Positions 50,941 through 59,600 are shown, numbered from the stretch's first letter. The stretch is 64,000 nt of DNA from Xylanibacter caecicola (GCF_013166515.1 NZ_JABKKJ010000002.1:186001-250000); one strand, 5' to 3'. The notes: generated by a model not told the origin, from the sequence alone. Numbers and translations: made by a program.

Positions 50941-52230
50941 TTAACTTAACCTGATGTACGAGCAATACTTTTCAAGCATGTTTTCCAAAGGCAAGTCACC
51001 TTTCTTAAAGCGTTCTGCATCCAACGGCAATATGCGCTCGCGCACCGAAGTCTTGCATTTATATGTTGCCGTAAGATATCGGATACCTTTGTCGTCTTCT
51101 TCAATATGGATATCGGAAAAGAACTCGGTGATGTCCTCCGGGGTATAGATAATGGAATAACTCGGACGCTTGGCTCCCGGGATGTCTTCACGCAGTATGT
51201 CTTTTGCCACAAGATATTGAATGTCGCGAATGGCTGTATCCTTTGAACACTTGGCAAGCGACGCCCATGTCTTGGAAGTTATCTTTGCTTCGTAACCATC
51301 CAAAAACATATTGAGCATGTCGGTCTGCCGTTGGCTTAATGCCACAGATGAGGCTTTCTGCCAAAAAAGACTCTTGTTCAGAATGGTGCTGACAGTTGTT
51401 TCCGCCTCGTCGAGTGCTATTGACAACGTATTGGCATACCATAAAATCCACTCTGTAACGTCTCCGTCACCATGCTGCGTCTTCTCCAGGATGTCATAAT
51501 AATGCTTCTTGTCCCTGTTTATCTGCGATGAAATGTTGTAAAAGCGGAACTCGCTCTTGTCGGCACGTGCAAGCAACATGTCTGAAAGGATGCGGGCAAG
51601 TCGTCCGTTGCCGTCCTCGAACGGGTGGATGCTGACAAACCAGAGGTGAGCAATGGCTGAACGGATGACAGAACTCGTATTCTCTTCTTTGTTGAACCAG
51701 CAAAGAAACTTCTCCATTTCCTCTTCTACACGCTCCGGTGCAGGAGCTATGTAGTGGACTTTTTCCCTGCCAAACATTCCCGAAACTATATGTTCCTCGT
51801 TGGTGCGATATCTGCCGACCTCTATCTGTGCACCCTCACTGAAACCTGTCGGGAAGAAAGCTGTCTGCCATGCACACAGTTTCTCTTTTGTCAACGACCG
51901 GTCGTAATAACTTACGGCGTCAAGCATGACAGCCACAACAGAGTCTATATAGTGAGACGGTGCCGTCTGTTTGACATTCTCAATACCCAGTTTACGGGCG
52001 ATTGACGAGCGCACCTCGTCAACATTCAGTCGTATGCCCTCAATTTCTGACGAATATACCACGTCATAAGTAAGGTTTTCAGTCATTGCCCTCAGTTTGC
52101 TGTCGAAACCGAGTGATGCAAGTCTGCCGTATAACAAGCCCTGCTTACGGCTAACCTTCTCAAGAATAGCTGTAAGCACCCTTGCATCCCATCTGAATGT
52201 TGTCCAATTATCTCTTTCGTGTATATACAT
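50941..52230 (-). CDS. Fic family protein with N-terminal DUF4172-like domain
   Basis: A 429-residue Fic-domain protein. The catalytic loop is HPFEDGNGR (202-210), a complete Fic motif, so AMP or another NMP transfer (or de-AMPylation) is expected. The N-terminal domain carries SSEIEG at 60-65, matching the inhibitory (S/T)xxxE(G/N) helix of class II Fic proteins, so the enzyme is self-inhibited. The C-terminal third (about 300-375) looks like a winged helix (RQTDMLNMFLDG ... TSKTWASLAKCSKDTAIRDIQYL), which may bind DNA, perhaps its own operator. It stands alone at the left side of an AT-rich island with restriction genes. Confidence 0.9.
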   Translation of the reverse strand: MYIHERDNWTTFRWDARVLTAILEKVSRKQGLLYGRLASLGFDSKLRAMTENLTYDVVYSSEIEGIRLNVDEVRSSIARKLGIENVKQTAPSHYIDSVVAVMLDAVSYYDRSLTKEKLCAWQTAFFPTGFSEGAQIEVGRYRTNEEHIVSGMFGREKVHYIAPAPERVEEEMEKFLCWFNKEENTSSVIRSAIAHLWFVSIHPFEDGNGRLARILSDMLLARADKSEFRFYNISSQINRDKKHYYDILEKTQHGDGDVTEWILWYANTLSIALDEAETTVSTILNKSLFWQKASSVALSQRQTDMLNMFLDGYEAKITSKTWASLAKCSKDTAIRDIQYLVAKDILREDIPGAKRPSYSIIYTPEDITEFFSDIHIEEDDKGIRYLTATYKCKTSVRERILPLDAERFKKGDLPLENMLEKYCSYIRLS

Positions 52231-52253
52231 ATAGTGCTCTTGTTATTGAGGGC

Positions 52254-52316
52254 ATGCGACGTTATATGTACGATAACGTCGCATATTTTGCGACAAATAT
52301 AATGTGTTTTTGTCGC
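52254..52316 (-). promoter_or_regulatory. Fic promoter with four GCGAC half-sites
   Basis: The minus-strand -7 box TATATTTG is at 52294-52301. A perfect 12-bp inverted repeat (ATGCGACGTTAT at 52254-52265, inverse at 52273-52284) lies just downstream of the expected start, and a second pair (GCGACAAA 52290-52297, inverse 52309-52316) brackets the -7 box. This arrangement is typical of a repressor operator. Confidence 0.65.
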
Positions 52317-52453
52317 ATAACCAAATAAAATGAATTGTTCTTGTATAAAATTACAAACAGGCTCTGCCTGAAGAGTCCAATGTAAATTCAACTGGCAAGT
52401 GCAAATTTACGGAAAGTTCTTTGAAAAGCATTCAATCGGTGTTGAATTCGCGT

Positions 52454-54592
52454 TTAGTTTTTTTCAATAGTGGTCTCTACGATTTGTATTGCTTCTTGCA
52501 ACAAGCTTTTAGTTTCTTTTCGTAAGGAAAAACTTTGCTGAAGCATTTTAGATATAGTTACCTGTTCTGATGTTGGCAATATTGGAATTATCACATCTTC
52601 TATTTCTGATGGCTTCCAATGTTGAATGATAGAACCACCTGCATCTCTTTCTGCTTGCAATTTCACAACAAATGAATTGAGGATCAATGTCAGATAATCA
52701 GGAAGCACCTCTTTGTCTGTAATATTCAGATGAATAATTGCGCCCGAAGTAATAACATCAATAGGTTCCTCCACCTTGTATGCTATACCAACACTACCGT
52801 CCTTAGACAGGAGAATCGTATCTTTTTTAGGTCTAATCGTGTCCTTAAATTCTAACTTGTCCAAATAAACAGCAGGTTCAGACAATCCAAACTTAGAAAG
52901 GTCTGCCACTCTGATAAACGGAATTCCTTTTTCACAGTAAGCATCACTACCGGGTTCTATTGATTTGGATAATGTTGCTATTTGTCTTATTGTTTTTGTT
53001 TTGAACCGCTTTAACTCACTGAACAAATGGTCATATTTCGGTTGATAATATTCGGCATCCAATCTGCCACTTTTCAAGAAACTGTTTGATAACTTCTTAT
53101 ATGTACTAACTATCGATGTTTTTACATCAATGTCGGAGGTTATACCTATTTCTGTAAATAGCAGCCAAACTGCATGATTCCACTCCTCAAATGCGTTGGC
53201 TTGTAATCTATTGTAAATCAGTAAATTACCCCCCCCATTTTCTATAATAGTTTCTACCGTAAGTTTTGCATTTTCAAGTAATTGCACAGCCTCCATACGT
53301 AGTTCAATACTCTTTTGAACGTGTTTGGCTATCTCTTCTTGAACTTCCTTACGGATAAGTGGAACTGGGATTTTTTCAAACTCTGATTTACCAATGGCTG
53401 TCAATATCGTGCCCGAGCAACCTTTCTTCATCAGGTTTTGAATAGGCAATGATTTAAATAGCGTAAGTAATGTTTCGGGATTATGTTGGTGCGATTTCAG
53501 AACATAAAATCCTGTTGAACATAACGCTCCGTCATATTCATCCGTTACTAAAGCACAGCTATCAAGAGAACCTTCTATCGAGGATACTATCACATCTCCT
53601 TTGTGTACTATTCTACGAGCTCGTGTCGGTAGTTGTTCTCCTGTTAGTTCGTTACAGTCTGTTATCTCGCCCGATTTACCAATATTTGCGAGCTCAATGT
53701 ACTTGTATTGTATGCCATTAGCTGGAGTATAGTTATTATCCTTAATGTCGCATACATTGCCAATAAGGTCGTAACCATTCGGATACGAGTGTACAAGTTC
53801 TATATAATCCTCATATTTGGGTAAATAGTATTCGGAATCGAAACGTCCTGTTTCGAGGAATGATTCTTTTAGTGTTTTAATGTTATATGCGTCAGGATTT
53901 GCAGCAAAATCTGTCATGCCTAAACATTCAAGAAGATAGGATTCTGCTTCGGAATAAGCCGATTTAGCTGATTGAAAGACTTTTTCTGACTGCCAAACAA
54001 GATTTCCAATAACATTTTCATTCTCTATACGTGGAATATCCAATGATTTAAGATATGAACAAGTTAATGTAGATTGTCCAGTTCCTCCTGTCTCCCCACG
54101 TAATACCATATTTTGTCCAAATTTAGATAAAATATACGCATTCAAATATGCTGCATTTATCTCCTTATTTGGGCGTACGATACCAATATTTCGACTAAAT
54201 ATGGCATTCTTTTTTTCTGTGACAAAACCAATCTTCCCGATTGAGCCTTTCCCTTTTAATGTTATTAAAGTATCTCCTTGCTCTAATTGAAAGCGAGATA
54301 GATTATTGTATTCTTGTTCTGATATAAAATCTGCATTTTCATAGATAACCCGACCTTGATTGATGTTACGCCCTGTTAAACAAGGAATTGTTCCCTCTTC
54401 GGTAAAAAATGGATTAGGTCCTTGCGTTATCCATGTTGTTACATCCTCTAATTTTTCTGTTGCAAGTCCATTCAACATACGCAAGATTTCCAAATATTGA
54501 ATGCTAAAGAACTCGCTATCAAATCGAAATGTTTGATTGTCTATTTTTACTTCAGATAGTTTCTTTTCGCAGATTTCCAGCCCCTCTAACAA
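52454..54592 (-). CDS. Restriction-modification specificity subunit with three TRD-like modules
   Basis: A 712-residue HsdS-like protein, much longer than the usual ~400. Three modules each begin with a near-identical anchor: RFDSEFF (23-29), RFDSEYY (250-256) and RLDAEYY (510-516), each followed by a TRD of about 180 residues with the GDxIxxxxG-type pattern (GDTLITLKGKGSIGK, GDVIVSSIEGSLDS, KDTILLSKDGSVGI) and an amphipathic helix (around 205-225, 415-450, 680-712). Specificity subunits normally have two TRDs. The frame has no ATG before residue 39; the assigned start is TTG at 54592, 11 bp after the methylase stop. It should set DNA recognition for the fused restriction-methylation protein. 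Confidence 0.82.
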   Translation of the reverse strand: MLEGLEICEKKLSEVKIDNQTFRFDSEFFSIQYLEILRMLNGLATEKLEDVTTWITQGPNPFFTEEGTIPCLTGRNINQGRVIYENADFISEQEYNNLSRFQLEQGDTLITLKGKGSIGKIGFVTEKKNAIFSRNIGIVRPNKEINAAYLNAYILSKFGQNMVLRGETGGTGQSTLTCSYLKSLDIPRIENENVIGNLVWQSEKVFQSAKSAYSEAESYLLECLGMTDFAANPDAYNIKTLKESFLETGRFDSEYYLPKYEDYIELVHSYPNGYDLIGNVCDIKDNNYTPANGIQYKYIELANIGKSGEITDCNELTGEQLPTRARRIVHKGDVIVSSIEGSLDSCALVTDEYDGALCSTGFYVLKSHQHNPETLLTLFKSLPIQNLMKKGCSGTILTAIGKSEFEKIPVPLIRKEVQEEIAKHVQKSIELRMEAVQLLENAKLTVETIIENGGGNLLIYNRLQANAFEEWNHAVWLLFTEIGITSDIDVKTSIVSTYKKLSNSFLKSGRLDAEYYQPKYDHLFSELKRFKTKTIRQIATLSKSIEPGSDAYCEKGIPFIRVADLSKFGLSEPAVYLDKLEFKDTIRPKKDTILLSKDGSVGIAYKVEEPIDVITSGAIIHLNITDKEVLPDYLTLILNSFVVKLQAERDAGGSIIQHWKPSEIEDVIIPILPTSEQVTISKMLQQSFSLRKETKSLLQEAIQIVETTIEKN

Positions 54593-54603
54593 AGTCTTAT
54601 ACT

Positions 54604-56742
54604 TTACCTCGTCAAAGGGGCATCCACGAAAAAAGAGAGACGTTCTTTTTTGGCGAACTCGGCAAACGCCTCTGCAATTCCATTTGGAGTCTTGCCATCA
54701 TGATTGAAAAGGTCGTGCTTCACAATCAAATGACCGTGACTGTCAAGCAAAGGAACATTATTACCATCTTCGTCAATCGTGTTACGATAGATTTTATCTC
54801 CACTGTTATCCTTGCTCGGTTCTTGCATGGTAGCGAAGAAAATATTGTAATCATCAACTTTAGGGCACAGTTCTTCATCCCATTTCTGCACAAAAAGGAC
54901 ACTTGTCTTTGTTCCTGTATGTGGTTTGAACACATTGCCATGCAAGCCTACCACAGCCAAAATGCGGCAACGGTCAGCAATATATTCACGCAATGATTTG
55001 TCGCTACTGTTATTGAAGCGTCCTTGTGGCAACACAATAGCCATACGTCCTCCCGGCTTTAAGAAGTCGAGATTTCGTTCCACAAACAAAATGTCACGGT
55101 TCATATTAGAAGCCTGTTTCAACTTGGTTTTGCGGAATGTACCATCGCTCATCTGATAGACTGTTTCGCCATTATTATTTAGTGCTTCAGGAAAAGTTGG
55201 TTCTCCTGCTACCACATTAGCACCTTGCGGTGCATTTTTCAATTTTTCCAATGAAACACTGCGACTTAAATCGTATTTGGCAAGAATACGACTTTCCTTT
55301 ATATCCCCTGCAAACGGAGGGTTTGCCATAATGATGTCAAAGTTGAAATCTCGATTACTATTTTTGTCTGTGCGCAATTTCTTTAACTTCTTCCATCCTT
55401 CAGAATAAGTATCAGACCAAATTTCATCTTTTACAGTCTCATCCCAACGTTCATAGTCAAGCGTATTTAGGTGCATGACATTGGTTTGTCCGTCTCCTGC
55501 GATAAGGTTTAGGGTACGAGCCACACGTACAGCCTTTTCATCAAAGTCGATGGCAAAAACATTGTCTTGAACATAGTCTGTACATTCGGCAGGCTTTTCT
55601 TCCAAAGTAAATAAATGACTACGGTTCAGGTCTTTGGACTTGAGTATGTTTTCCCAAACATGGAATATCGTATGAACAGGGAAACCACAACTACCCGCAG
55701 CGGTGTCTATCATCTTTTCATCCACTTTCGGATTGAGCATTTTTACGCACATATCAATCACATAACGAGGGGTAAAGTATTGCCCTTTTTCGCCTTTACT
55801 GCTTTTATTGATAAGATACTCAAAAGCTTCATCTACCACATCCAGGTTGGAATTGAACAATTTCACATCCTGTAAAGATGCGACACAAACAGACAAGTGT
55901 GAGGGTGTGAGTAAAAGTTTGGCATCATCGGTAAAAACACCTTGCCATTTCTCTTTTGCTTTGTCAAATAACGCCTGTAATTTGTCTTTTAATTCCGTTT
56001 CAGTATCACCATAGTTGCGGAATTCTAAATTTCTGTCAGGCTTACGCCCGCTTTCCATTTCATCGAACAATTTGGTAAAGATGAGTTTGAAGACTTCTTC
56101 AAATACATCTACACCTGCATTTGCCAATACCTCATCTTCCATTTCAAGTATAAGGTCTTTAAGAGACTTTCGCTCATTTACCAACTTGTCTTTTTTGATA
56201 AGGTCAGCAATTTTCCAACGCTCGGAGAGTATGTGAGATAGTTTCTGGTCTGCACGAGGTATGCCACTTAAATCCTCAAAATAATTGGGGTCTTTACGGT
56301 GGTAGTAGGAAATCTGATGCCCATTACTCCATACACCGATTGGAGCACCTGTTGCATTGCAATAACTTTTCAGTTGTTCTTTTCCATCTTTCAACTTTGG
56401 TTTCTTGACCTCTACAATAATGTATGGACTTGTTGTTTGCTGTTTGTCAAAAATGACAATATCGGCACGTTTCTTTTCCCTACCGAATGTTACTTCATAC
56501 TCCAGTTCCATTCGAGAAACAGGATACCCCAAATCATTAGTAAGAACCAATAGGTATAATTGGTGTACCACTTCTTCAGGAGTAGCCTTAATATCCTTTT
56601 TACGTACGACACACGTAATGTAATATTCCACTCCTTTCTTTGTTTGTCGTTCGACAATACGACTTTCCAACTCTGAAATTTGGGCTTCGGTAAATAAGCT
56701 GAGGTCATATTCCGAACCTTTAATTATATCTGTTAGTTTCAT
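54604..56742 (-). CDS. Fused restriction-methylation protein: HsdR_N-type nuclease + N6-adenine methylase
   Basis: A 712-residue protein. Residues about 60-150 form a PD-(D/E)xK nuclease of the HsdR N-terminal type, with D94 in RADIVIFD and E111-V-K113 in YIIVEVKKPK. Residues about 200-310 are the helical HsdM N-terminal domain, and 320-640 the methylase: motif I DTAAGSCG (346-353; the usual DPxCGSGG is altered) and motif IV NPPF (474-477). No helicase motor is present, so this is not a classical type I system but resembles two-gene type IIG/IIB (BcgI-like) enzymes, where nuclease and methylase are fused and act with a separate S protein. It is 12 bp from the XRE gene upstream and 11 bp from the S gene downstream. 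Confidence 0.85.
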   Translation of the reverse strand: MKLTDIIKGSEYDLSLFTEAQISELESRIVERQTKKGVEYYITCVVRKKDIKATPEEVVHQLYLLVLTNDLGYPVSRMELEYEVTFGREKKRADIVIFDKQQTTSPYIIVEVKKPKLKDGKEQLKSYCNATGAPIGVWSNGHQISYYHRKDPNYFEDLSGIPRADQKLSHILSERWKIADLIKKDKLVNERKSLKDLILEMEDEVLANAGVDVFEEVFKLIFTKLFDEMESGRKPDRNLEFRNYGDTETELKDKLQALFDKAKEKWQGVFTDDAKLLLTPSHLSVCVASLQDVKLFNSNLDVVDEAFEYLINKSSKGEKGQYFTPRYVIDMCVKMLNPKVDEKMIDTAAGSCGFPVHTIFHVWENILKSKDLNRSHLFTLEEKPAECTDYVQDNVFAIDFDEKAVRVARTLNLIAGDGQTNVMHLNTLDYERWDETVKDEIWSDTYSEGWKKLKKLRTDKNSNRDFNFDIIMANPPFAGDIKESRILAKYDLSRSVSLEKLKNAPQGANVVAGEPTFPEALNNNGETVYQMSDGTFRKTKLKQASNMNRDILFVERNLDFLKPGGRMAIVLPQGRFNNSSDKSLREYIADRCRILAVVGLHGNVFKPHTGTKTSVLFVQKWDEELCPKVDDYNIFFATMQEPSKDNSGDKIYRNTIDEDGNNVPLLDSHGHLIVKHDLFNHDGKTPNGIAEAFAEFAKKERLSFFVDAPLTR

Positions 56743-56754
56743 AATTATCCGCTG

Positions 56755-56949
56755 TTAAATTTTATTTGAAACAAGAAGTTCCCGAACATCAATATCCAAA
56801 ATTTCGGCTATTTGATATAGGACATGGATGGGTGGTTGGACTCTATTTGTTGTATACAGATTAATCATATTAAAGGTCTTTCCAAGCCTGTTCGCCAACT
56901 CTGTTTGGCTAATACCCTTTGCATCCAATACTTCCTTTATTCGGTTCAT
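56755..56949 (-). CDS. XRE-family helix-turn-helix regulator (C-protein-like)
   Basis: A 64-residue single-domain HTH protein: MNRIKEVLDAKGISQTELANRLGKTFNMINLYTTNRVQPP... The helix-turn-helix lies at about residues 13-34. Small XRE proteins immediately upstream of restriction-methylation genes commonly time the onset of restriction (C proteins). It is the first gene of the minus-strand RM operon. Its -7 box TATTTTTG is at 56976-56983 and AACGAG-G motifs cover the start site and the -33 region, so autoregulation is likely. Confidence 0.85.
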   Translation of the reverse strand: MNRIKEVLDAKGISQTELANRLGKTFNMINLYTTNRVQPPIHVLYQIAEILDIDVRELLVSNKI

Positions 56950-56967
56950 ACATGCACTATCTTGTTT

Positions 56968-57036
56968 AACGAGTGCAAAAATACAAAATTTTATTTGGTA
57001 AACGAGCGTTTAGCTGGAAATAATTCACTACCTTTG
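56968..57036. promoter_or_regulatory. Shared divergent control region of the RM and protease operons
   Basis: Minus-strand -7 box at 56976-56983 (TATTTTTG) and plus-strand -7 box at 57029-57036 (TACCTTTG) are 45 bp apart. Between and over them are a perfect TAAACG-AG-CGTTTA palindrome (56999-57012) and a direct repeat AACGAG(T/C)G at 56968 and 57001, 33 bp apart. The XRE protein is the obvious candidate ligand. Confidence 0.7.
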
Positions 57037-57060
57037 CACCGTATAACGAATTATGTAGGA

Positions 57061-57354
57061 ATGGTTATTGAATATGACAACTCTAAAGAGGTTAAGTGTT
57101 ATCGGGATTTCGTATTAAATCCCGATAATCGTAGCGCATCCAGAGCCTTTTCAAAAGTTTTTGGCGTTAATCTTATGGAACCTGCCAAAAAGTTACATGA
57201 CAGATTAAAAAGATATGTGTCAGCTGGCGCATACAATATAGTATTTGGACAAACAGATAATCGAATAGAGCTTAAACAGGGGTGTGGAAAAAATGAGCCT
57301 TTGATTTTAAAAGTTCGAGTAGGACGGGGCCGAGAAAATTCTTTAACCACTTAA
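57061..57354 (+). CDS. Small protein of unknown function (97 residues), first gene of protease operon
   Basis: Reads MVIEYDNSKEVKCYRDF and ends VRVGRGRENSLTT; charged, basic in the second half (KKLHDRLKRYVSAGAYNIVFG), no membrane segment or signal. The start at 57061 lies about 18 nt after the expected transcription start; the longer frame from 56824 would run back across the promoters and the XRE gene. Size and position in front of an ImmA/IrrE-type gene recall toxin-antitoxin pairs of the HigB/HigA kind, but I see no convincing RelE-fold motif. Function unknown. Confidence 0.65.
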   Translation: MVIEYDNSKEVKCYRDFVLNPDNRSASRAFSKVFGVNLMEPAKKLHDRLKRYVSAGAYNIVFGQTDNRIELKQGCGKNEPLILKVRVGRGRENSLTT

Positions 57355-57463
57355 TTGATGGACAAAATTTATTGTTAACACAAGACTGGCAAGGTGATTT
57401 TAACTCCATAACTACAATATACGTTATAGCAATAAATAATCACGATTATAATAAACTATAGAT

Positions 57464-58534
57464 ATGGCTGCACTTGAAAAAAATCCTGTATTAAATCCTC
57501 TGACATTACGTAATACTGTTGGAGGAGAACTTGCTGATATATTCGAGGCTCGCGGCATTGAGAAATTCGAAGAACTTGTTGGCGTTAAGAAATTAAGAAG
57601 TAAAGAGCGTTTATCTAATAAAGTCATTTTAAAAGCGGCTAAATTATTAGATACTCCTGACATTGTTGAATGCTTAACCAACCTTCAGAAAGAATATTTG
57701 GAAGAAAAGCCAAGATATATGGCTAATTACACTCAAGCCAAAAAGACATATTCTAAACTAAAAAAAGTATTGCCGTTACTGAGGGGTGAGTTTACTGAGG
57801 GATATGACATCCTTGATGATATTTTTGATTTCTTTGGTGTAGATTCAGAAAATGAAATTTTTGAAACATCAGAGAAACAAGCTACATTATTTCGTACCCA
57901 AAATAAAATGGAAGTTGACCCTATCAATCTTCATGCTTGGTTACATCGTGGTGAGCTTGATTTTTATGCACTAAATCTTCTTGATTATGATGAAGCCAAA
58001 CTAATCCGATGGATTGAGGGTAGAGAATGGATGGCTCATATTGAAGATGTGGATTATTTTAAATCCTTGCCTGTAATTCTATCCCATTTTGGTGTCGGTT
58101 TGGTTTTTGTACCGTCATTACCCAAAACTGTTTATGGAGCAATACGTTGGATAAATAATAAACCGCTTATTCAAATTTCAGATAGGGGGCATGACTTAAT
58201 ATCTTGTTGGTTTACTTTATTTCATGAATTTGGTCATGCCATAAAGCATAAGAATGTTGAAATTTATGAAGGTGGCATAAACGAATCAAAGGTAAATCAA
58301 AATAAGAGGGAAAAAGAAGCGAATAAATTCGCTAATGAATATCTTTTTAATGGTGATAGTTTGCGGAAAGCTGTATTTGACCGCAAGCGTATAGGGCAAT
58401 TTATGTCTGCTAATTCATTAGCAGAAGAGTTTAGCGTAAAACCCATATTTGCATCATATTGGTTATTAAAAGCTCAATATGCACCCGCTTTTCAACGTAG
58501 AATTCAAATTGATTTCACTTCACAATATCAATAA
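57464..58534 (+). CDS. ImmA/IrrE family metallo-endopeptidase
   Basis: A 356-residue protein. The zinc site is HEFGH at 254-258 within WFTLFHEFGHAIKHK, and the third ligand is probably the Glu of REKEANKFANEYL (about 285). The N-terminal ~70 residues (GGELADIFEARGIEKFEELVGVKKLRSKERLSNKVILKAAKLLD) look like a degenerate HTH of the XRE/HigA kind. ImmA/IrrE peptidases cleave DNA-bound repressors or antitoxins, often after DNA damage or phage infection. It follows the 97-residue gene by 109 bp and precedes a serine protease by 5 bp, so it is part of one operon. Confidence 0.85.
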   Translation: MAALEKNPVLNPLTLRNTVGGELADIFEARGIEKFEELVGVKKLRSKERLSNKVILKAAKLLDTPDIVECLTNLQKEYLEEKPRYMANYTQAKKTYSKLKKVLPLLRGEFTEGYDILDDIFDFFGVDSENEIFETSEKQATLFRTQNKMEVDPINLHAWLHRGELDFYALNLLDYDEAKLIRWIEGREWMAHIEDVDYFKSLPVILSHFGVGLVFVPSLPKTVYGAIRWINNKPLIQISDRGHDLISCWFTLFHEFGHAIKHKNVEIYEGGINESKVNQNKREKEANKFANEYLFNGDSLRKAVFDRKRIGQFMSANSLAEEFSVKPIFASYWLLKAQYAPAFQRRIQIDFTSQYQ

Positions 58535-58539
58535 TACTT

Positions 58540-59397
58540 ATGGAATCACAATTAGAAAATAACTTAAGATTATTGTTGAATTCCAAACTGGAAACATTGG
58601 AAAAATATCTTGATGCTGATGTCTTGGTATATTATGGTCCAATTGGTAATTTGAATGAAAATGTATTTTTGAAATTGGTGGAAGAACTTGCTCAAGATGC
58701 CAACCGACATAAATCACTCTATATATTGCTAACTACAACAGGAGGTAGCGCCATAACTGTTGAACGTTATGTTAATATAATTAGACATCACTATTCAGAA
58801 GTAAATTTTATAATCCCTGATTATGCGTATAGCGCAGGTACTATTTTCTGTATGAGTGGAGATAATATTTATATGGATTATTTTTCTGTATTGGGTCCGA
58901 TAGACCCACAAGTTCAAAATAAAGAAGGTAAATGGGTCGCTGCATTGGGATATTTGGATAAAATCAATGACTATATCGAAAAGGCTAAGCTTGGAACTCT
59001 AACAAATGTAGAATTTGCAATATTAAAAGACTTTGATTTGGCTGAACTTCGCAGTTTTGAGCAAGCGCGAGACTTGACCATTGACTTATTAAAGAAGTGG
59101 TTAGTTAAATACAAATTTAAAAATTGGACAAAGCATAGTGATGGAACGGATGTAACAGATGAAGAGAAAAAAGAACGTGCTGCAAAAATTGCCGAGCATT
59201 TAAGTGATAATAATGATTGGAAGTCTCATGGCAGACCAATTAACATTGAAGCTCTTAAAGTGTTGAAATTAAAAATAGAAGATTATAGTGATAATGTTGA
59301 GTTGCGAACAAAAATTCGCGATTACTATGAAACTATGTCAGACTATGTTCGACTTAAGGGTTTCCCTATCTTCATTCATGATAGAATTTTTTTGTAG
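58540..59397 (+). CDS. Clp/SppA-like serine protease (SDH proteinase family)
   Basis: A 285-residue cytoplasmic protein with the crotonase-type serine protease core of the SDH/SppA/ClpP group: VLVYYGPIG, ILLTTTGGSAITVERYVNIIR, then the nucleophile-bearing DYAYSAGTIFCMSGDNIY (S98) and LGPIDPQV (119-125). No signal peptide or membrane helix is visible, unlike SppA. The C-terminal ~130 residues are helical and charged. It starts 5 bp after the ImmA/IrrE gene and 5 bp before a 65-residue gene; tight spacing argues for one functional unit. Proteases of this type appear in several antiphage gene sets, but this combination is not one I can name. Confidence 0.8.
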   Translation: MESQLENNLRLLLNSKLETLEKYLDADVLVYYGPIGNLNENVFLKLVEELAQDANRHKSLYILLTTTGGSAITVERYVNIIRHHYSEVNFIIPDYAYSAGTIFCMSGDNIYMDYFSVLGPIDPQVQNKEGKWVAALGYLDKINDYIEKAKLGTLTNVEFAILKDFDLAELRSFEQARDLTIDLLKKWLVKYKFKNWTKHSDGTDVTDEEKKERAAKIAEHLSDNNDWKSHGRPINIEALKVLKLKIEDYSDNVELRTKIRDYYETMSDYVRLKGFPIFIHDRIFL

Positions 59398-59402
59398 TTC
59401 TT

Positions 59403-59600
59403 ATGGATATAGAATTAGAACATTTGATAAACGAATATTCCGAACTTGAAGATCAATTTATCATTGACGCCAAACTTCGGATTGATTCTTATGAAGAATC
59501 AATCCGAAAACTATACATAAATGAGAACTCCCCAAAAAGAATAACGGTGTACCCTGAAGATATACCATTATACAAAGTATCCGCGAATACTAAATATTAA
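59403..59600 (+). CDS. Small acidic-helical protein (65 residues), last gene of protease operon
   Basis: Reads MDIELEHLINEYSELEDQF, a strongly acidic helix, then YEESIRKLYINENSPKRITVYPEDI. No motif known to me. It begins 5 bp after the serine protease, which makes a partner, inhibitor or adaptor role likely. No clear terminator follows. Confidence 0.6.
   Translation: MDIELEHLINEYSELEDQFIIDAKLRIDSYEESIRKLYINENSPKRITVYPEDIPLYKVSANTKY

Noticed and set aside
52454-56742. Classical type I restriction system
   Set aside because: No HsdR helicase gene is present; the nuclease is fused to the methylase, which fits a type IIG/IIB-like design better.
56824-57060. N-terminal extension of the 97-residue protein
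   Set aside because: It would run antisense through the XRE gene and both promoters; the -7 box at 57029 fixes the start downstream.
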